This document shows, piece after piece, positions 48,875 to 61,222 of a DNA stretch of 64,000 bases; position 1 is the first letter of the stretch; every line of letters begins with the position of its first letter. This DNA comes from Brienomyrus brachyistius (Eukaryota > Chordata > Actinopteri > Osteoglossiformes > Mormyridae), in contig NW_026042446.1 in NCBI RefSeq assembly GCF_023856365.1, forward strand, positions 1 to 64,000. Reading direction: 5' to 3'. The translations under genes and the position numbers were made by a program. The notes under the pieces are model-generated. The model did not search any database. It saw only the letters and a program-made list of their open reading frames with translations, and was not told where the DNA came from.

Positions 48875-49612
48875 TAAAATGTCAAGGCCTGTCAGACTAC
48901 TTTGAAAGTGGGTGAGAGGCCTCAGACTCCATATCTGGTACTATGACAAAAAATCCCAATCTATCTATCTAGTGCTGCTTCATTATTCCATCCTCTTTGT
49001 GCAATGTACTGATGTACAGTACTGTCAGAAAAACAGCATGATACTACCACCAACATGCTTGACCGTTGGTTCGGTGTTCTTAGGTTAAGAAAACAACCTC
49101 ACCTTGATCCCCTGCAAACATATTGCTTTTCATTGTGGCCAAGCAGAGAAGTTAATGACACATTCACACATCATTGTGACTGCCCCCCCCCTGTGAATGT
49201 GCAGCCATCAGCAGCTTTTCAGATTGTTAGCCAGACAGAACACACTAAGGAATGTGTCTATTTTATTCGAGCACAGTACAGAACCATGTGTTTTTTTATT
49301 TTTCATTTTCCACTCTGTCCACCTTTATTCTCCACAATCAACTTTATTACTTTGTTTAGGCCTGTATTTATTGTATTGCACACATCTTGGGTCCGCCTCA
49401 TCTCCAAAAGGTGAAGTAAAATACAAAATTCTTTCATCAATAAACTGACTAAAACACATTTTGCTAGTTATACGCCATCTTTGCCTCACAACAGAAACAA
49501 TTTCTTAAATTTCACAGGCCATTTATTGCAGTGTAGTCAGTTTATTAATGAATTAGAATTTTGTCTAAATATAAGAAAATTATACTTTTTCTTAGATTTA
49601 AATTTTTTGCAG

Positions 49613-49636
49613 TGAAGTTACAATACCTGATTTCAG
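49613..49636 (+). CDS. Array gene, U5 micro-exon
   Basis: Same as U3. Confidence 0.5.
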
Positions 49637-49959
49637 GTAAGTCATTTCTGATTTCATAATCACTGCTCTCCCTGGTGGATGGATAAATCATTGCAAGTAC
49701 TTTAAACACAGAGAGGTAAGGGGCGGATCATGCCGGCCCCCTTGTTCATTACATCATCATGGGGGATCTCATTATAGTCAAGGTCCCACCCAAGACCCAG
49801 CAGGGACCTGTCATGGACCAGCCAAGGCCCCATCATGGAAACGGGAAAATTCAAGCGGCTACATCTGTAAATTTGGTGCACATGAACCTTTCCAGTGTTG
49901 TTTTTCGCTGTTGTTCTGCATATCAGGGAATCTGTGCACTACATGGTGTGTTTTTATAG

Positions 49960-50099
49960 GTCAAGTTCCCCTGCTGAAATGCAGGCAGCCCAATTCAAGA
50001 CCAGCGCATAAGTCTCCCAAGCATGTGTTTCCTATATCCGATAAGATGGCAGAATTTCTCTCAATGTGCAATACTGACTGCCAAGTGCGATATCTGTGA
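49960..50099 (+). CDS. Array gene, U5 exon 3
   Basis: Same as U3. Confidence 0.4.
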
Positions 50100-50151
50100 T
50101 GTATGTGATGTACTTTTCTTGTAGAGTGACATAAGGATTCACTTTAATTAA

Positions 50152-51096
50152 ATGTGTGTCCCCTATCTTTATAATCCAAAAGGACGAACCAGTACCAGCA
50201 GTGGAGGCCGTCAGAAGAAATGCCGCACTGGGCCACCGGCACCCAGCTCCCAAACCATATCTGGATCTGCTCCCATCCCGTTGGCGACCAGCAGGGCTCA
50301 GCAGGGCAGAAGACGCCGTAGAAATACGGCGGGAGGCCGGTCAGGCCGTAGAAAGAAGTGTAAAAAACAGAAGGGGCCATTTACAAAAAATTTGCAGAAC
50401 CTGCTAACCTTCAGTAACCCCTTTGATTCAATCCAGGTGGGTGACAAGATCCCGTGTGTGGATCTCACCCAGAGTGACGACGAGGTTGCTACCATCCTGT
50501 GTCGCACTCCATCAATGTCAGAGCCTGAGCCCTGCTCACCAGCCTTCTCCTCCACTTCCTTCTTATTTCCATCACCAGTCCCATCCTCTTTTGCCTCCTC
50601 TCCATCCCCATCTTTTTTTACAGACTCTCCTCCTCCGTCACCATGTGTAGTCTCACCTGTAAGCCCATCTCCACACCCATCTTCACCTCCAGCCACAGTT
50701 CATCCCACCCCTCTGTATCAGGTTCCAGCGCAAGCTGCAGCCCCCTCATCTGAGCTGGTTACGGGTCCGACACCCCTACTTATTTCCCCTTCTGTTGTTT
50801 TTGAGAAAATGGAAAGATTCAATAAGATGCATAACTTTTATCTATGCAACTATTCTAAAATGACCTATGATGCCAAGTGCCTTGCTCATTACTGGTGTAA
50901 TCAGTTTTGGAATGATTTTCAACATGCAGTTTACATCTGCAAGCAGGGGAAGAATCAAAATTCAGAGAATCACTACTCATATGGTGATAATGAGGGTGCC
51001 CAAGCTGAGCTGATATTTGATGATGAGGCGCTGGATCAGCTAAGTGCCATCCCCGGGGTCCTGGAGATGGCTGTGGAGATGGGCTATCTTGTGTGA
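50152..51096 (+). CDS. Array gene, U5 long 3' exon
   Basis: 314-codon frame identical in protein to U2-U4, ending MGYLV. Confidence 0.6.
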   Translation: MCVPYLYNPKGRTSTSSGGRQKKCRTGPPAPSSQTISGSAPIPLATSRAQQGRRRRRNTAGGRSGRRKKCKKQKGPFTKNLQNLLTFSNPFDSIQVGDKIPCVDLTQSDDEVATILCRTPSMSEPEPCSPAFSSTSFLFPSPVPSSFASSPSPSFFTDSPPPSPCVVSPVSPSPHPSSPPATVHPTPLYQVPAQAAAPSSELVTGPTPLLISPSVVFEKMERFNKMHNFYLCNYSKMTYDAKCLAHYWCNQFWNDFQHAVYICKQGKNQNSENHYSYGDNEGAQAELIFDDEALDQLSAIPGVLEMAVEMGYLV

Positions 51097-51154
51097 TGTA
51101 AATAGTTTTTTTATAGAACCTGTAAATAATTAGGTGAGAGATCTCACAAGTACT

Positions 51155-51463
51155 TAGGATAAGATAAGATTAAGGTAGTTTAACCTTATCTTAACTAATC
51201 CTAAGATTGTATGATATAAGATTACATAGGATAAGACTAAGGATAGCTTAAGATAAGATAGTATAGAATAAGATAAGCCTAAGATAGGATAAGTTAAGGT
51301 TAAACTAAGATAATATGACATAAGATTACATAGAATAAACTAAGAATAGGTTAAGATAAGATTGTATATAACGTAAGATAGTATAGAATAAGATAAGAAT
51401 AAGATAGGGTAAGTTAAGATAAGATTATATAATATGCAATAACACAGGATAAGATAAGATAGG
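51155..51463 (+). repeat. GATAAG-rich minisatellite (U5)
   Basis: Class B form. Confidence 0.75.
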
Positions 51464-51582
51464 TTTGTCAGGGACTGTACTGTTCCTATCCTGCCCTTCA
51501 TTCCCCAAATGGGGGGGGCACGAGGTTAATATAAAGTTGTATAATTTTAGTTTTTAGTTTTCTTATTCTTCTATTTGTATTA

Positions 51583-51588
51583 AATAAA
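51583..51588 (+). terminator. Polyadenylation signal, U5
   Basis: AATAAA plus GT-rich downstream stretch. Confidence 0.65.
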
Positions 51589-51688
51589 TATGGATTATTT
51601 TGAGTATGGTTTGTGTCTGTGTGATTATTTAAAACATTGTGAAGTTTCACACAAAATTTGATTAGTTTAAATAATGATTGGTTAAACT

Positions 51689-52578
51689 CATAAGGTTCTC
51701 CACCAGAAGGAGACCAAAGTATTTGGTTCTATCGATGATCTCTACGCATGACCCGTTGATGTGCAGCTGAGAGTGGTCACTCCGTGTTCAACAACCATTT
51801 CTTTTGTTTTGTCTACATTCAGAAACAGGTGGTTGGCTCTGCACCAGTTCGATAGTCATTGCACTTCCTCTTTGTATGCTTCCTCATCGTGTTTACTGAT
51901 GAGACCCACCATAGCTGCGTCATCAGCAAACTTGATGATGTGATTTGAACTGTGCATTGGCACATAGTCATGAGTCATCAGAGTGAACAGTAGTGGACTG
52001 AGCACACAGCCCTGGCGGGCTCCAGTGCTCAGTATGGTGGTGCTGGAAGTGTTGCTCCTGATCCAGACTGACTGAGGTTTCTCAGTAAAGTCCAAGGTCC
52101 AATTGGAAAGAGAGCCGTTCAGGCCCAGGAGGCTCAGTTCTTCAATCAGCTGCGGAATGATTGTGTTGAATGCTGAACTGAAGTCTATGAACAGCATTTG
52201 AACGCAAGTGTCTTGTGAGTAAGGGCCAAATGGAGTGTAGTGGCTATGGCATTGTCCATGGAACAGTCGTGGTGATATGTGAATTGCAGGGGGTCTAGTA
52301 ATTAGGGCAGCAGGGTCTTGATGTGCTTTATGACGAGCCTCTTGAAGCACTTCATAATGATGGGTGTGAGTGCAGCAGGACAGTATTTGTTGAGGCTGAA
52401 CAATGAAGTTTTCTTCAGCATGGGGACGATGGTGGTGGTCTATTTCACTGGTTTGATTGATGAGAGAGAACTGACCGACTTTGACACGGGGAGAAGATGC
52501 AAAGTCCTCACTCATGGAATCCTGGTGGAGACTCGAAACCAGGTCCCAATGGTCTGAGACGACAGTGCTTGAAGCTGT
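51689..52578 (-). pseudogene. LINE reverse transcriptase relic (U5)
   Basis: Same relic with a few private substitutions; the 219-codon frame is at 51856-52515. Confidence 0.85.
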
Positions 52579-53917
52579 GCCATTATGTTACGAGTAGTAG
52601 AATGGAAAAATGAAGGACGTTGTTTGAGAGTAATGACTCTGGGCTCTGCTAATGGAATTACTGCTGTTGGGTTCTTGACTCCTTGATGAAGTTTTACAAT
52701 ATTTCCCTCAGTCTAACATATTTGAGCAATCGGACCTGAGCATGAGACTCTGATAGCATGAATGTCACATCAGATGCAAAAGTGACCACTGACTCTTAGA
52801 GTCAAAATATTGCATTTACACTACATCAACTAATTTCAACAAAGTCATCTGACCACTAACCTGCTCTGTTAACGACGTTTTCAATTTCCCTTTTTCTGTG
52901 TCATTTGAAGTATGCAGCCATTGCTCAATGGCTGCATTGCTCAAATACTGCTGTCATTTTTAGATTAACAGTATTGGTCTAGTTTAATATATGCGCTCAC
53001 TATTCCTTCTGGTTTTCCTGGTCAGGGTCATAGGGGGTGCTATCACAGACAGCACTGGCTACAGGGCTGGGGTACATGCTGGACAGGGTGCCACTCCTTC
53101 ACATAACACACACTATGGGCAACTGAGAAACACCAGTTCATCAAACTGCATCTTTAAATGGCGGAAAAAAAACTGCACAAGAATCTACAACCTACTGAAC
53201 CAGCTTGCCACTTGTTTAACATGCGACTATAATAGATTAGTACTTGCAGTTAATTAGTTTATAAACGTTTATGGCATTATTTTATGGCCATGTGCTTTGC
53301 ATGTAAGACCTATAAATTATTTACAACTGTTTTTTTTTTTTATTGTAACCTGCACAGTTGTAACGTTCCTGGAATATCTTATTCCATAGTTACTGTTTTT
53401 CTAGGTATCATCATGTACTTTAGTGATGTACTTTTTATGACCAGTGATTGATGTGACAGAGTAACCCAATCAATAAGCAATTCATATATCTGTGATTTAG
53501 GAAAAACGCCTCCTGAATCCACAGAGGTAACACACCCCCAAGCCGCCAGAGGGCACTCTTACCATTTTATATAGTCTGCTGATAATTATATGCCTTTAAT
53601 ACACACTTCTGTTTAAGGTAAATAAGTTAAAAAGGGGAGTTGTGGAGGGGTGGGGGAAGGTTTGTTCTGAAGTATTGGAGGAGGGATTATCACTGGAGTG
53701 ATATATTTACATTTCTTTCATTTGTAGATTTTTTTATGTGTGAATTTTGTGTTCATTTATGGGTTTTTTTTTGTTACTGTAAATCTGGTGAAACTTACCG
53801 TCAAGTAGAACAGTTTTGGACTTAAATTTGTAATTTTTCATACAATATATTGTATTTTCAAAATGTTTTTTATTGCTGCGAGGACTATCCCCATTAGGGA
53901 AACGGTGCATAACAAGC
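52579..53917 (+). other. Class B spacer (U5)
   Basis: Equivalent of 17461-18799, no gene seen. Confidence 0.4.
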
Positions 53918-53929
53918 CTTCACCCTGGG

Positions 53930-54155
53930 GAAGATGGTGGTAGTGCTATCGTTTGACAACCAGAAGGTTGCAGGTTCAAGCCCTGGTTCCTCCTGTCCCC
54001 ATCAAAATGGGGCCTTGAGCAAGACCCTAAACCCCAAATTGCTTCTAGTGTGTAGGTTGGCACCTTGCATGGAAGCCTTCGCCACCGGAGTGTGTGTGTG
54101 GCATAAAATGTAAAGTGCTTTGAGTACTTTGAAACGCGTTATATAAATGCAGTCC
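53930..54155 (+). mobile_element. tRNA-derived SINE, 9 nt shorter (U5)
   Basis: Same insertion as in U2-U4 with a small deletion in the GAGTACTT...GAAACGCG part of the tail. Confidence 0.8.
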
Positions 54156-54166
54156 ATTTACCCTGG

Positions 54167-55811
54167 GCAGAAAATGCATTGTTTGTACAGTATGCCTTAG
54201 TGACAGAGTACCAATTTCAGAGGGTATTAACTTGAAAAATATGCAATGAAATACCTCATAATAATGTCTGAACATTCAAACACAGCATACAATTCAGTTT
54301 GCAAATTTAAACAATTTTATCTAAAAAGGACAGTTTAATTTCAGAGCCAATGGCCGTGTGACAAAAAACATTTGAATTATTATTATTTTCTTAGTAAGAT
54401 GAAACGCCGAAAACATTCCTGGAGCCTTCAATTTAGCGTACACAGTGCCCTCTACAGGATTCTGTCGAAACAGCATCCCCGTCAACCTCGTTTGCAGAAT
54501 GTACGCATTTTTTTCCAGCATACGTTTTTCTTTATAAATCCCAAAATCTCCTTAGAAATGTAACAAATGTTATGAATGAAGCATTTATAAATGAGTTCCC
54601 CAATTAATGCGTTTACATGGCTAGCTCTGTAATTGCATTATTAAAATCACATGAAAACATCTTAATTGCATCAAGGCACGTAAACGTAGTCACATGACAA
54701 AAGATAACTTCGTGACTTAGCGAACTCATGTTCTTCATCTCCTCTGTATGGACCATAGAGCTGTGTATCGGAGAGTCTGGCGACACGCTACGTTTCAAGA
54801 TAGAGAATATAATTCAATATGCTGCTATATTTTGCAATTTTTAAAATCTGATCTCAGGAAAACTTGTCAAGGTATAAAAAGCACACCGCCATGAAATCTG
54901 AGTACAAATGTTTGCTTTTTTTTTTAACGCAACCATAATAGAGGGGTCTGCATTTATCACAGTCCCTGTAACAATCTAACATCATAGCACCATAACTACT
55001 GCGGATTCAGCCAACGGCGGCAACGTCACTAGTCAGCAGTGTTGTGCAGGTTACTGGAAATTACTACTCATCAATTACCGCATATAAATGTACTTTTAAT
55101 ACGGGTGGGATTGGACCATGTGTCTGCCAGGAGTTTCGACGTGTGGTGGGTGCAAATGGTCGGTGGCGATGTTTCTGCAACACAGAGATGTTTGCTGATG
55201 GGTTTTCAAGCATCGCGGAGACATAGTGCCAATGCATGTGTGCTCTCTGGCTAGTTATATTATTTCAGTGTTGCAGCTATGACAGTGCCAGACAATACAA
55301 CCGTCTAATTGTATCTATCAGCGTACCTACAATACCACCCATTCATTGCGCCATGGTGAGGTCGGGTGGCGTTACATCATAAACTGGAAATTAAGGGAAC
55401 ATGCTGCCTTTATCCATTAATATTTTCACGCAAGACAAAGGTAAAGAGTGCATTTAAATTTCAGCACCTTCCGTGTTTTTTAATGGCAATTAGTTACATT
55501 ACTCCTTACAGACAAGAGTAGTGGGATTATAGTAACGCCTTACTACCAACACTGCTAGGCTTGCTAATGCTAACGTTAGCAGTACAGCCTTATGCTACTT
55601 CCTCTCGCAAGATAAGATAGCGTTACTGTCACTGTGCAAATACAATGAGATGTCTTTGGAGCAAGGCTGTCGACGCCATGTTAAGGATAAAAGTACAAGT
55701 AAAATACAATATAAAATCAAAGAAACATACACCAACAGTAAAGAAGAACAAGGATGCGTAAAATACTGGTACTGGAAGCAAATAAACCAATAAAACACAG
55801 TCAGAGGAACA
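54167..55811 (+). other. Spacer crossing from class B to class A (U5)
   Basis: Class B diagnostic bases persist to ~54.84 kb and class A ones prevail from ~54.97 kb. The LINE-like insertion of other B units is missing near 55,605. No gene is seen. Confidence 0.55.
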
Positions 55812-56544
55812 CTGGAGAGTTCGGAGCAGCTGCGAATGTGCCGCCATCATTGTTCAGAATTCTTCACTTTGCGTTGCTACAGTGGAAGAGTGAAATGGCT
55901 GAAGATGGATTACAGCACTGCTGTCTAACGGTCTGGGGGTAAGACAGAGCACAAAGTAAACCACCGCGGGAACCTTTGCATGTAAACTGTTAATTAGAAT
56001 CCGTACCTTTAGGACAAAACACAACATGGCAATAAGTGTATCGACATATCCCTAGATTCTTAGGAATATTGGCAATACGGGAAATTTTCCAAGTGTGCTA
56101 AACATTCAGTTGTAAATAAAAACCAGTGTGAGATAAGAACGTCTCCTCGCCATTTCCTTCTATTCTGATTGAATGGGTCGCTTAACGATCGCTGTGAATT
56201 CTGGGAGTCTGTGGAACGTCACGTCTGCAGCTCTCGCGTTACTTGCTGCCAGGAAGGAATTCTATTTAAATACTTCAATACATTTTATTTATAACATTTT
56301 CTGTTTTTAGACGTGTCTTCTAAATTTACGGTGCTTCTATTATCTTTCCGCGCTTTTGTCAATATATATCGTGTGTCTGGTCATTTGATTAAAGTGCTTG
56401 AAGACTTTGCCACGCGCTGACACTAATCGACCACCATATCTTAGCAACCGCATCATAACAATTCTAATTCCGTTTCGAGTTTTGATTCAAACATTCAAAG
56501 CAGCTCAGATTTGCACTTTCCCAGCAAAAGACAAGACGCGAAAG

Positions 56545-56647
56545 ATGTCTGCCTTCATCTACCTGCGGAGAATCGACTGGCTCCTGCCAAATGACGCCGT
56601 CAGTGTCCGGATTGCTCCGGAAGACATCCCCGGTTCAGTCAGCCATG
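56545..56647 (+). CDS. Array gene, U6 exon 1 (class A)
   Basis: Same 34 codons plus one base as U1, donor GTAAG, phase 1. A solo LTR begins 106 bp after the donor, inside the intron. Confidence 0.6.
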
Positions 56648-56753
56648 GTAAGAACGGCAAAATGATGCCTAGAATATCTCAGCACTCGAAGAATGAAAGT
56701 CAGAATAGGCTTGGCTGGTCTTGTTGAATCTTGCAGTCTGTGATAACTATCTT

Positions 56754-57291
56754 TGTTAGAAAGGCTCTTGTGTCTTTAAGAAACGGCGGTGCGTGCAAAG
56801 GACTATGGGTGCACGCAGGACTAGAGCGCGGGAGAGCCGGAGAGATAGGTAGCATGTCAGCGAGCGGTAGCTTATAATTAGTTAACTTAGTTGTTCCTGA
56901 AAGTAATAAACTCCGTGGGTTATGTATGCGTCACTGATGAACGTAAGTATTGAGTTTATTGAATAAGTTGTAATTATCGCTGACGAGTGTTTTGTTATAC
57001 CTTAGGAAGGTATTTACGTTAATTTCCTACCCAATCATTCCCTTTACTTCGATTATGTATTGTGTTGGTGTGTTATGGTAATGGCTTTTGTAAGCATTGT
57101 AGTAATTGGTTTTCCGTTTATCTGTTATAGAACCATACATACATCCATTCATATGTACAGGAAATAAAACTCATAACAACCTCCCTCCATCTTGTCTACC
57201 CTGCATCGTAATTGATATCCCGCAGCGAGTACTACCCTCCTGCAGCAACTCGTACAGTTTTCCCAGGGGAGTGTGGCCCCCCTTTTCCACA
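56754..57291. mobile_element. Solo LTR of an LTR retroelement (U6)
   Basis: 538 bp starting TGTTAG and ending CCACA, flanked by the 5-bp duplication ATCTT at 56749-56753 and 57292-57296. U1 and U2 have the uninterrupted site (ACTATCTTATTTTGG). It contains AATAAA at 56905-56910. There is no internal coding region, so only the recombined LTR remains. A 5-bp duplication fits Ty3/gypsy, Copia or ERV elements, and I cannot tell which. Confidence 0.85.
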
Positions 57292-57730
57292 ATCTTATTT
57301 TGGAACTACGTGTCTTAGGATACTAAATAATAAAATGGTTCACCTTTAGCCCAACGGTGATTTGTTACCATGAAGCAGTAAAAATACGGGGCTCTTTTCA
57401 GCATGTCTGCTGTACTGCACAATGAAATCCGTTAAAATCTGTGGCTGTGATGTGTTTGAACATAACAGGAAAGCGACGTCAAATGGTAAGGTAACAGGTG
57501 AACATGTCCCACATTGGCAAAAGCCAGCCAACGGGAGTAACCCCCCTCCTTCTGGGGGTGTGCCTAAATTCTCGTCTGAACGCGCTCATTTATTCACTTG
57601 CAGGGTGTTGCCATGAGATGGCGCTTTCTTTACAAAAACACATTTTAGTTGTGGTCACAAGTTCATACACAAGTACAACAAGTATCAACGAGAATCTTTT
57701 GGTAGCCATTAGCAAGCTTCTGGCATAATT

Positions 57731-57972
57731 GATACTTAATTGATCCCCTGTAGGGAAATTATCTGCGTGTGGCTCAGTGGGCTAAGCCTGTGTCCTTGTA
57801 ATCGGAAGGGCGGAGGTTCAAACCCAGCCTCAGCACGTCTGCGGCTCCTTGAGCAAGACCCTTAACCCCCAGCTCGGGTGGCAGCCCTTCGTGGTCAACT
57901 TACTCCACAAAATAGCAAGTTGAGGGAGGCGTAAAGATAATTTCCCTACAGGGGAGATCAATAAAGTATCAG
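57731..57972 (+). mobile_element. tRNA-like SINE with terminal inverted repeats and 22-bp target duplication (U6)
   Basis: 242 bp. It has a tRNA-like A box (TGGCTCAGTGG at 57770) and B box (GGTTCAAACCC at 57815). The two ends are inverted copies of about 35 nt around GATCCCCTGTAGGGAAATTA. The 22 bp at 57709-57730 are repeated exactly at 57973-57994. U1 and U2 retain only its first bases, GATACTT, so they descend from a copy that had it. Confidence 0.82.
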
Positions 57973-57990
57973 TTAGCAAGCTTCTGGCAT

Positions 57991-58143
57991 AATTCCAGCT
58001 GCATGTTTGACCACTCTTTTTTGCAGAATTTCTAGTTCATTTAAACTAGTTGGGCTCCTGGCACGGACCCACAAATTTTCAATAGGGTTGAGATCGGGGG
58101 TACTTCACAAAGCAGGATTTCTTGCTTAGCCGAATAACTTGTT
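57991..58143 (-). pseudogene. Tc1-like transposase relic (U6)
   Basis: Same PDLNPIENLW-bearing fragment as 22327-22480, here between the SINE and the class A intron. Confidence 0.68.
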
Positions 58144-59300
58144 GGAGTTAAAGTAAACTGAAGCTACAGCCAGAGTTTTTACAACACCGGAGACAAACAG
58201 GGCTAGGTACTTGGATAGCGAGCATGCCGGTACATACTAATCCAGCGCTATGATGTCATACAGTAACGAGACAGGAACTGTTTTGAAGCTTGGCATCCTG
58301 ATCAGGAGTGACAATTTGTTGTTCTAATATTCATTTATTGTTTTGCATTGTTCCTGGAATAATGTGATTGCACATTTTATTCATCGACGTTTAATCCGTT
58401 GCATGTTATAAACTGTAAAAAGGCTAGTATTGTGTCTTTTCTTACAGTTGTTTTCAATTGCTAAGACAGGGTAGTATCTAGGGTAGCATCTCCACATGCC
58501 TGATCCATCCTTGGCATTGCTCTGGAGGAATATCCTGGCATCCAACATTCATTGTTTGATCTTGTGTCAACTGACATAATTTCTTTGTATTATGTGTTTT
58601 TTACAATCTGTTTTAGAAAGGGTCTTGATAGTGATTTAGCAAAATGACATGTTTCAGTTTTGACTGTCTTATTAGCAGTTTTTGGGTCAGTATGTAGGTA
58701 TGTGCAAATTGGCCTCTGAAAATGTAATATTGTGAGTGAGACAGGAATCCATGGCTTTTGAAGCATTTAGTCATTGATTGCATTTTGTATGAAAGCAAAG
58801 TGAAATGCTAAACAGTTTAGCCCACATAAGTAAATGTTGTGGTGACTGCATGAAGAGTTTTGAGAAAGCAACTTCAGTATTGCAGTATTTGTCTTAGCAA
58901 ATGAAAAAAAAACCTGTAAAATTCACACTGCCTTTCCAAACTGATTGGTGTGAAGAGCAGTGACAGACAGTCCAGACTGATGGGCCATTGACAGTATGCA
59001 AAGGTCTGGTGACTCCAAAGTCACTTCAAAGTTGTAACACTTTAGTAATCAAACCTCATACAATTTTCTGAATGTCTCATTCACCTTTGTGTAGCCATCC
59101 CCTATGTCTGTAAGCTTCAGAGCTCAAGCTTAGGCTAGAAATATTTATAATGTGATTTTTTACAATTTGTCAGCACCACTGAAAATAGGTTTTTGAAGAG
59201 TGTATGTTTAAAGTAGATTTTAACAAAAAAATAAAAAATAAATAGAATAATCACATTCTAAATGTTGACAGATTATTGGTGCTGAGTTTGTGCTGAATAA

Positions 59301-59945
59301 AGCCAAAGAGTGACTAGAACATAGAATACGTGCCATAGAAGGATAGGAGTTGCATTTTGAAGTCAAGGTACAAATGGGTCACACAGAGGATTCTTTCTGC
59401 ATCACTCAACAAGGGATAGCATCGCTAGACCCAGCCCTGAGACATGGCGATGAGGCAGGATGAATATTCTTCTGTGACTCTGGCTTGGCAGTTGCACAAC
59501 ATTTTACTGTAATATGCCTCTCGTTTGTTTACTTTTTGGCGTTGTTCTTTACAGTCACTTTTCTGGAGTACTGAGTATGGCAAACGTTACATATTAATTA
59601 TCAGTCATATGGTAGACGACCATCATTTTTTTTAACTATTATTATAGTCTTACGGTTTCTCATTTACATGTCAACAACAGTTTTGATTGGTACTGTTTTC
59701 ATTTTTTGCTGTAGAGTGCTATGACTGTTCAGTAGTGTACCTTTACCCAACTGACGAGATGCATGGTCTGAAAACAGTGTTTGCTTTTGAGCAAAGATAA
59801 TATAGTTTTGAGAAGATTGTTTGATTTTGCAAGACAAGCGTAAGGTTTTGTGAGTTTAGCTTGAATTTTAGAGTTTGTGCTTAGTGGTTTGATTACAGGA
59901 GATGAGAGATTTTAGGACATGCGTTTTAGCAATTCAGAAAAACAG
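59301..59945. mobile_element. Outer Tc/mariner-like element, left end deleted (U6)
   Basis: The right inverted end (TTCAGAAAAACAG) is present. U6 lacks the part equivalent to U1 2366-2742, including the left inverted end. The nested element is absent, as in class A. Confidence 0.7.
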
Positions 59946-60751
59946 TAAAATGTCAAGGCCTGTCAGACTACTTTGAAAGTGGGTGAGAGGCCTCAGACTC
60001 CATAGGGTTACAGTAAATACTTGTTATGCTATGTTTCTTTTATGTTCCTCTTTTTGTGTCTGGTACTATGACAAAAAATCCCAGTCTATCTATCTAGTGC
60101 TACTTCATTATCCCATTGTCTTTCTGCAATGTTCTCATGTACAGTACTGTCAGCAAAACAGCATGATACTACCACCACCATGCTTGACCGTTGGTTCAGT
60201 GTTCTTAGGTTAAGAAAACAACCTCACCTTGATCCCCTGCAAACATATCTCTTTTCATTGTGGCCAAGCAGAGCAGTTTATGACAGATTCACACGTCATC
60301 GTGACTGCCCCCAGCCCTCCTGTGAATGTGCAGCCATCAGCAGCCTTTCAGACTGTTAGCCAGAAGGAAAGACAGAACAGACTAAGGAATGCGTCCGTTT
60401 TATTCAAGCACAGTACAGAACCATAAGCATTTTTATTTTTCATTTTCCACTCTGTCCACCTTTATTCTCCACAAGCAACCGTATTACTTTGTTTAGGCCT
60501 GTAATTATTGTATTGCACACATCTTGGGTCCGCCTTATCTCCAAAAGGTGAAGTAAAATACAAAATTCTAATTTCATCAATAAACTGACTAAAACACATT
60601 TTGCTAGTTTTAGGCCATCTTTGCCTCACAACAGAAACAATTTCTTACATTTCACAGGCCATTTATTGCAGTGTAGTCAGTTTATTAATGAAATTGGAAT
60701 TTTGTCTAAATATAAGAAAATTATACTTCCTTAGATTTTCATTTTCTGCAG

Positions 60752-60775
60752 TGGAGTTACAATACCTGATTTCAG
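60752..60775 (+). CDS. Array gene, U6 micro-exon
   Basis: Same 24 nt and splice sites as U1. Confidence 0.5.
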
Positions 60776-61057
60776 GTAAGTCATTTCTGCTTCCATAATC
60801 ACTGCTCTCCCTGGTGGATGGATAAATCATTGCAAGTACTTTACACACATCATCGTGGGGGATCTCATTATAGCCAAGGTGCCACCCAAGGCCCAGCAGG
60901 GACCTGTCATGGACCAGCCAAGGCCCCATCATGGAAACAGGGGAAAATTCAAGCGGCTACATCTGTAAATTTGGTGCACATGAACCTTTCCAGTGTTGTT
61001 TTTCGCTGTTGTTCTGCATGTCAGGGAATCTGTGCACTACATGGTGTGTTTTTATAG

Positions 61058-61197
61058 GTCAAGTTCCCCTGCTGAAATGCAGGCAGCCCAATTCAAGACC
61101 AGCGCATAAGTCTCCCAAGCATGTGTTTCCTATATCCGATAAGATGGCAGAATTTCTCTCAATGTGCAATACTGACTGCCAAGTGCGATATCTGTGA
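61058..61197 (+). CDS. Array gene, U6 exon 3
   Basis: Same peptide as in the other units, open to TGA. Confidence 0.4.
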
Positions 61198-61222
61198 TGT
61201 ATGTGATGTACTTTTCTTGTAG

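Larger units (their letters stand above)
44177..55811 (+). repeat. Tandem array unit U5 (class B with class A tail, 11,635 bp)
   Basis: Matches U4 almost exactly from its start to roughly 54.8 kb. Beyond about 54,970 most diagnostic bases become class A: the longer CACAGAGATG form near 55,180, the A-type spelling near 55,505, and no LINE-like insertion near 55,605. It is therefore a second recombinant unit, of opposite polarity to U2. Confidence 0.9.

Noticed and set aside
57765..57845. Possible tRNA gene
   Set aside because: A and B boxes are present but no acceptor stem or complete cloverleaf is seen; it is the head of a SINE-like insertion.
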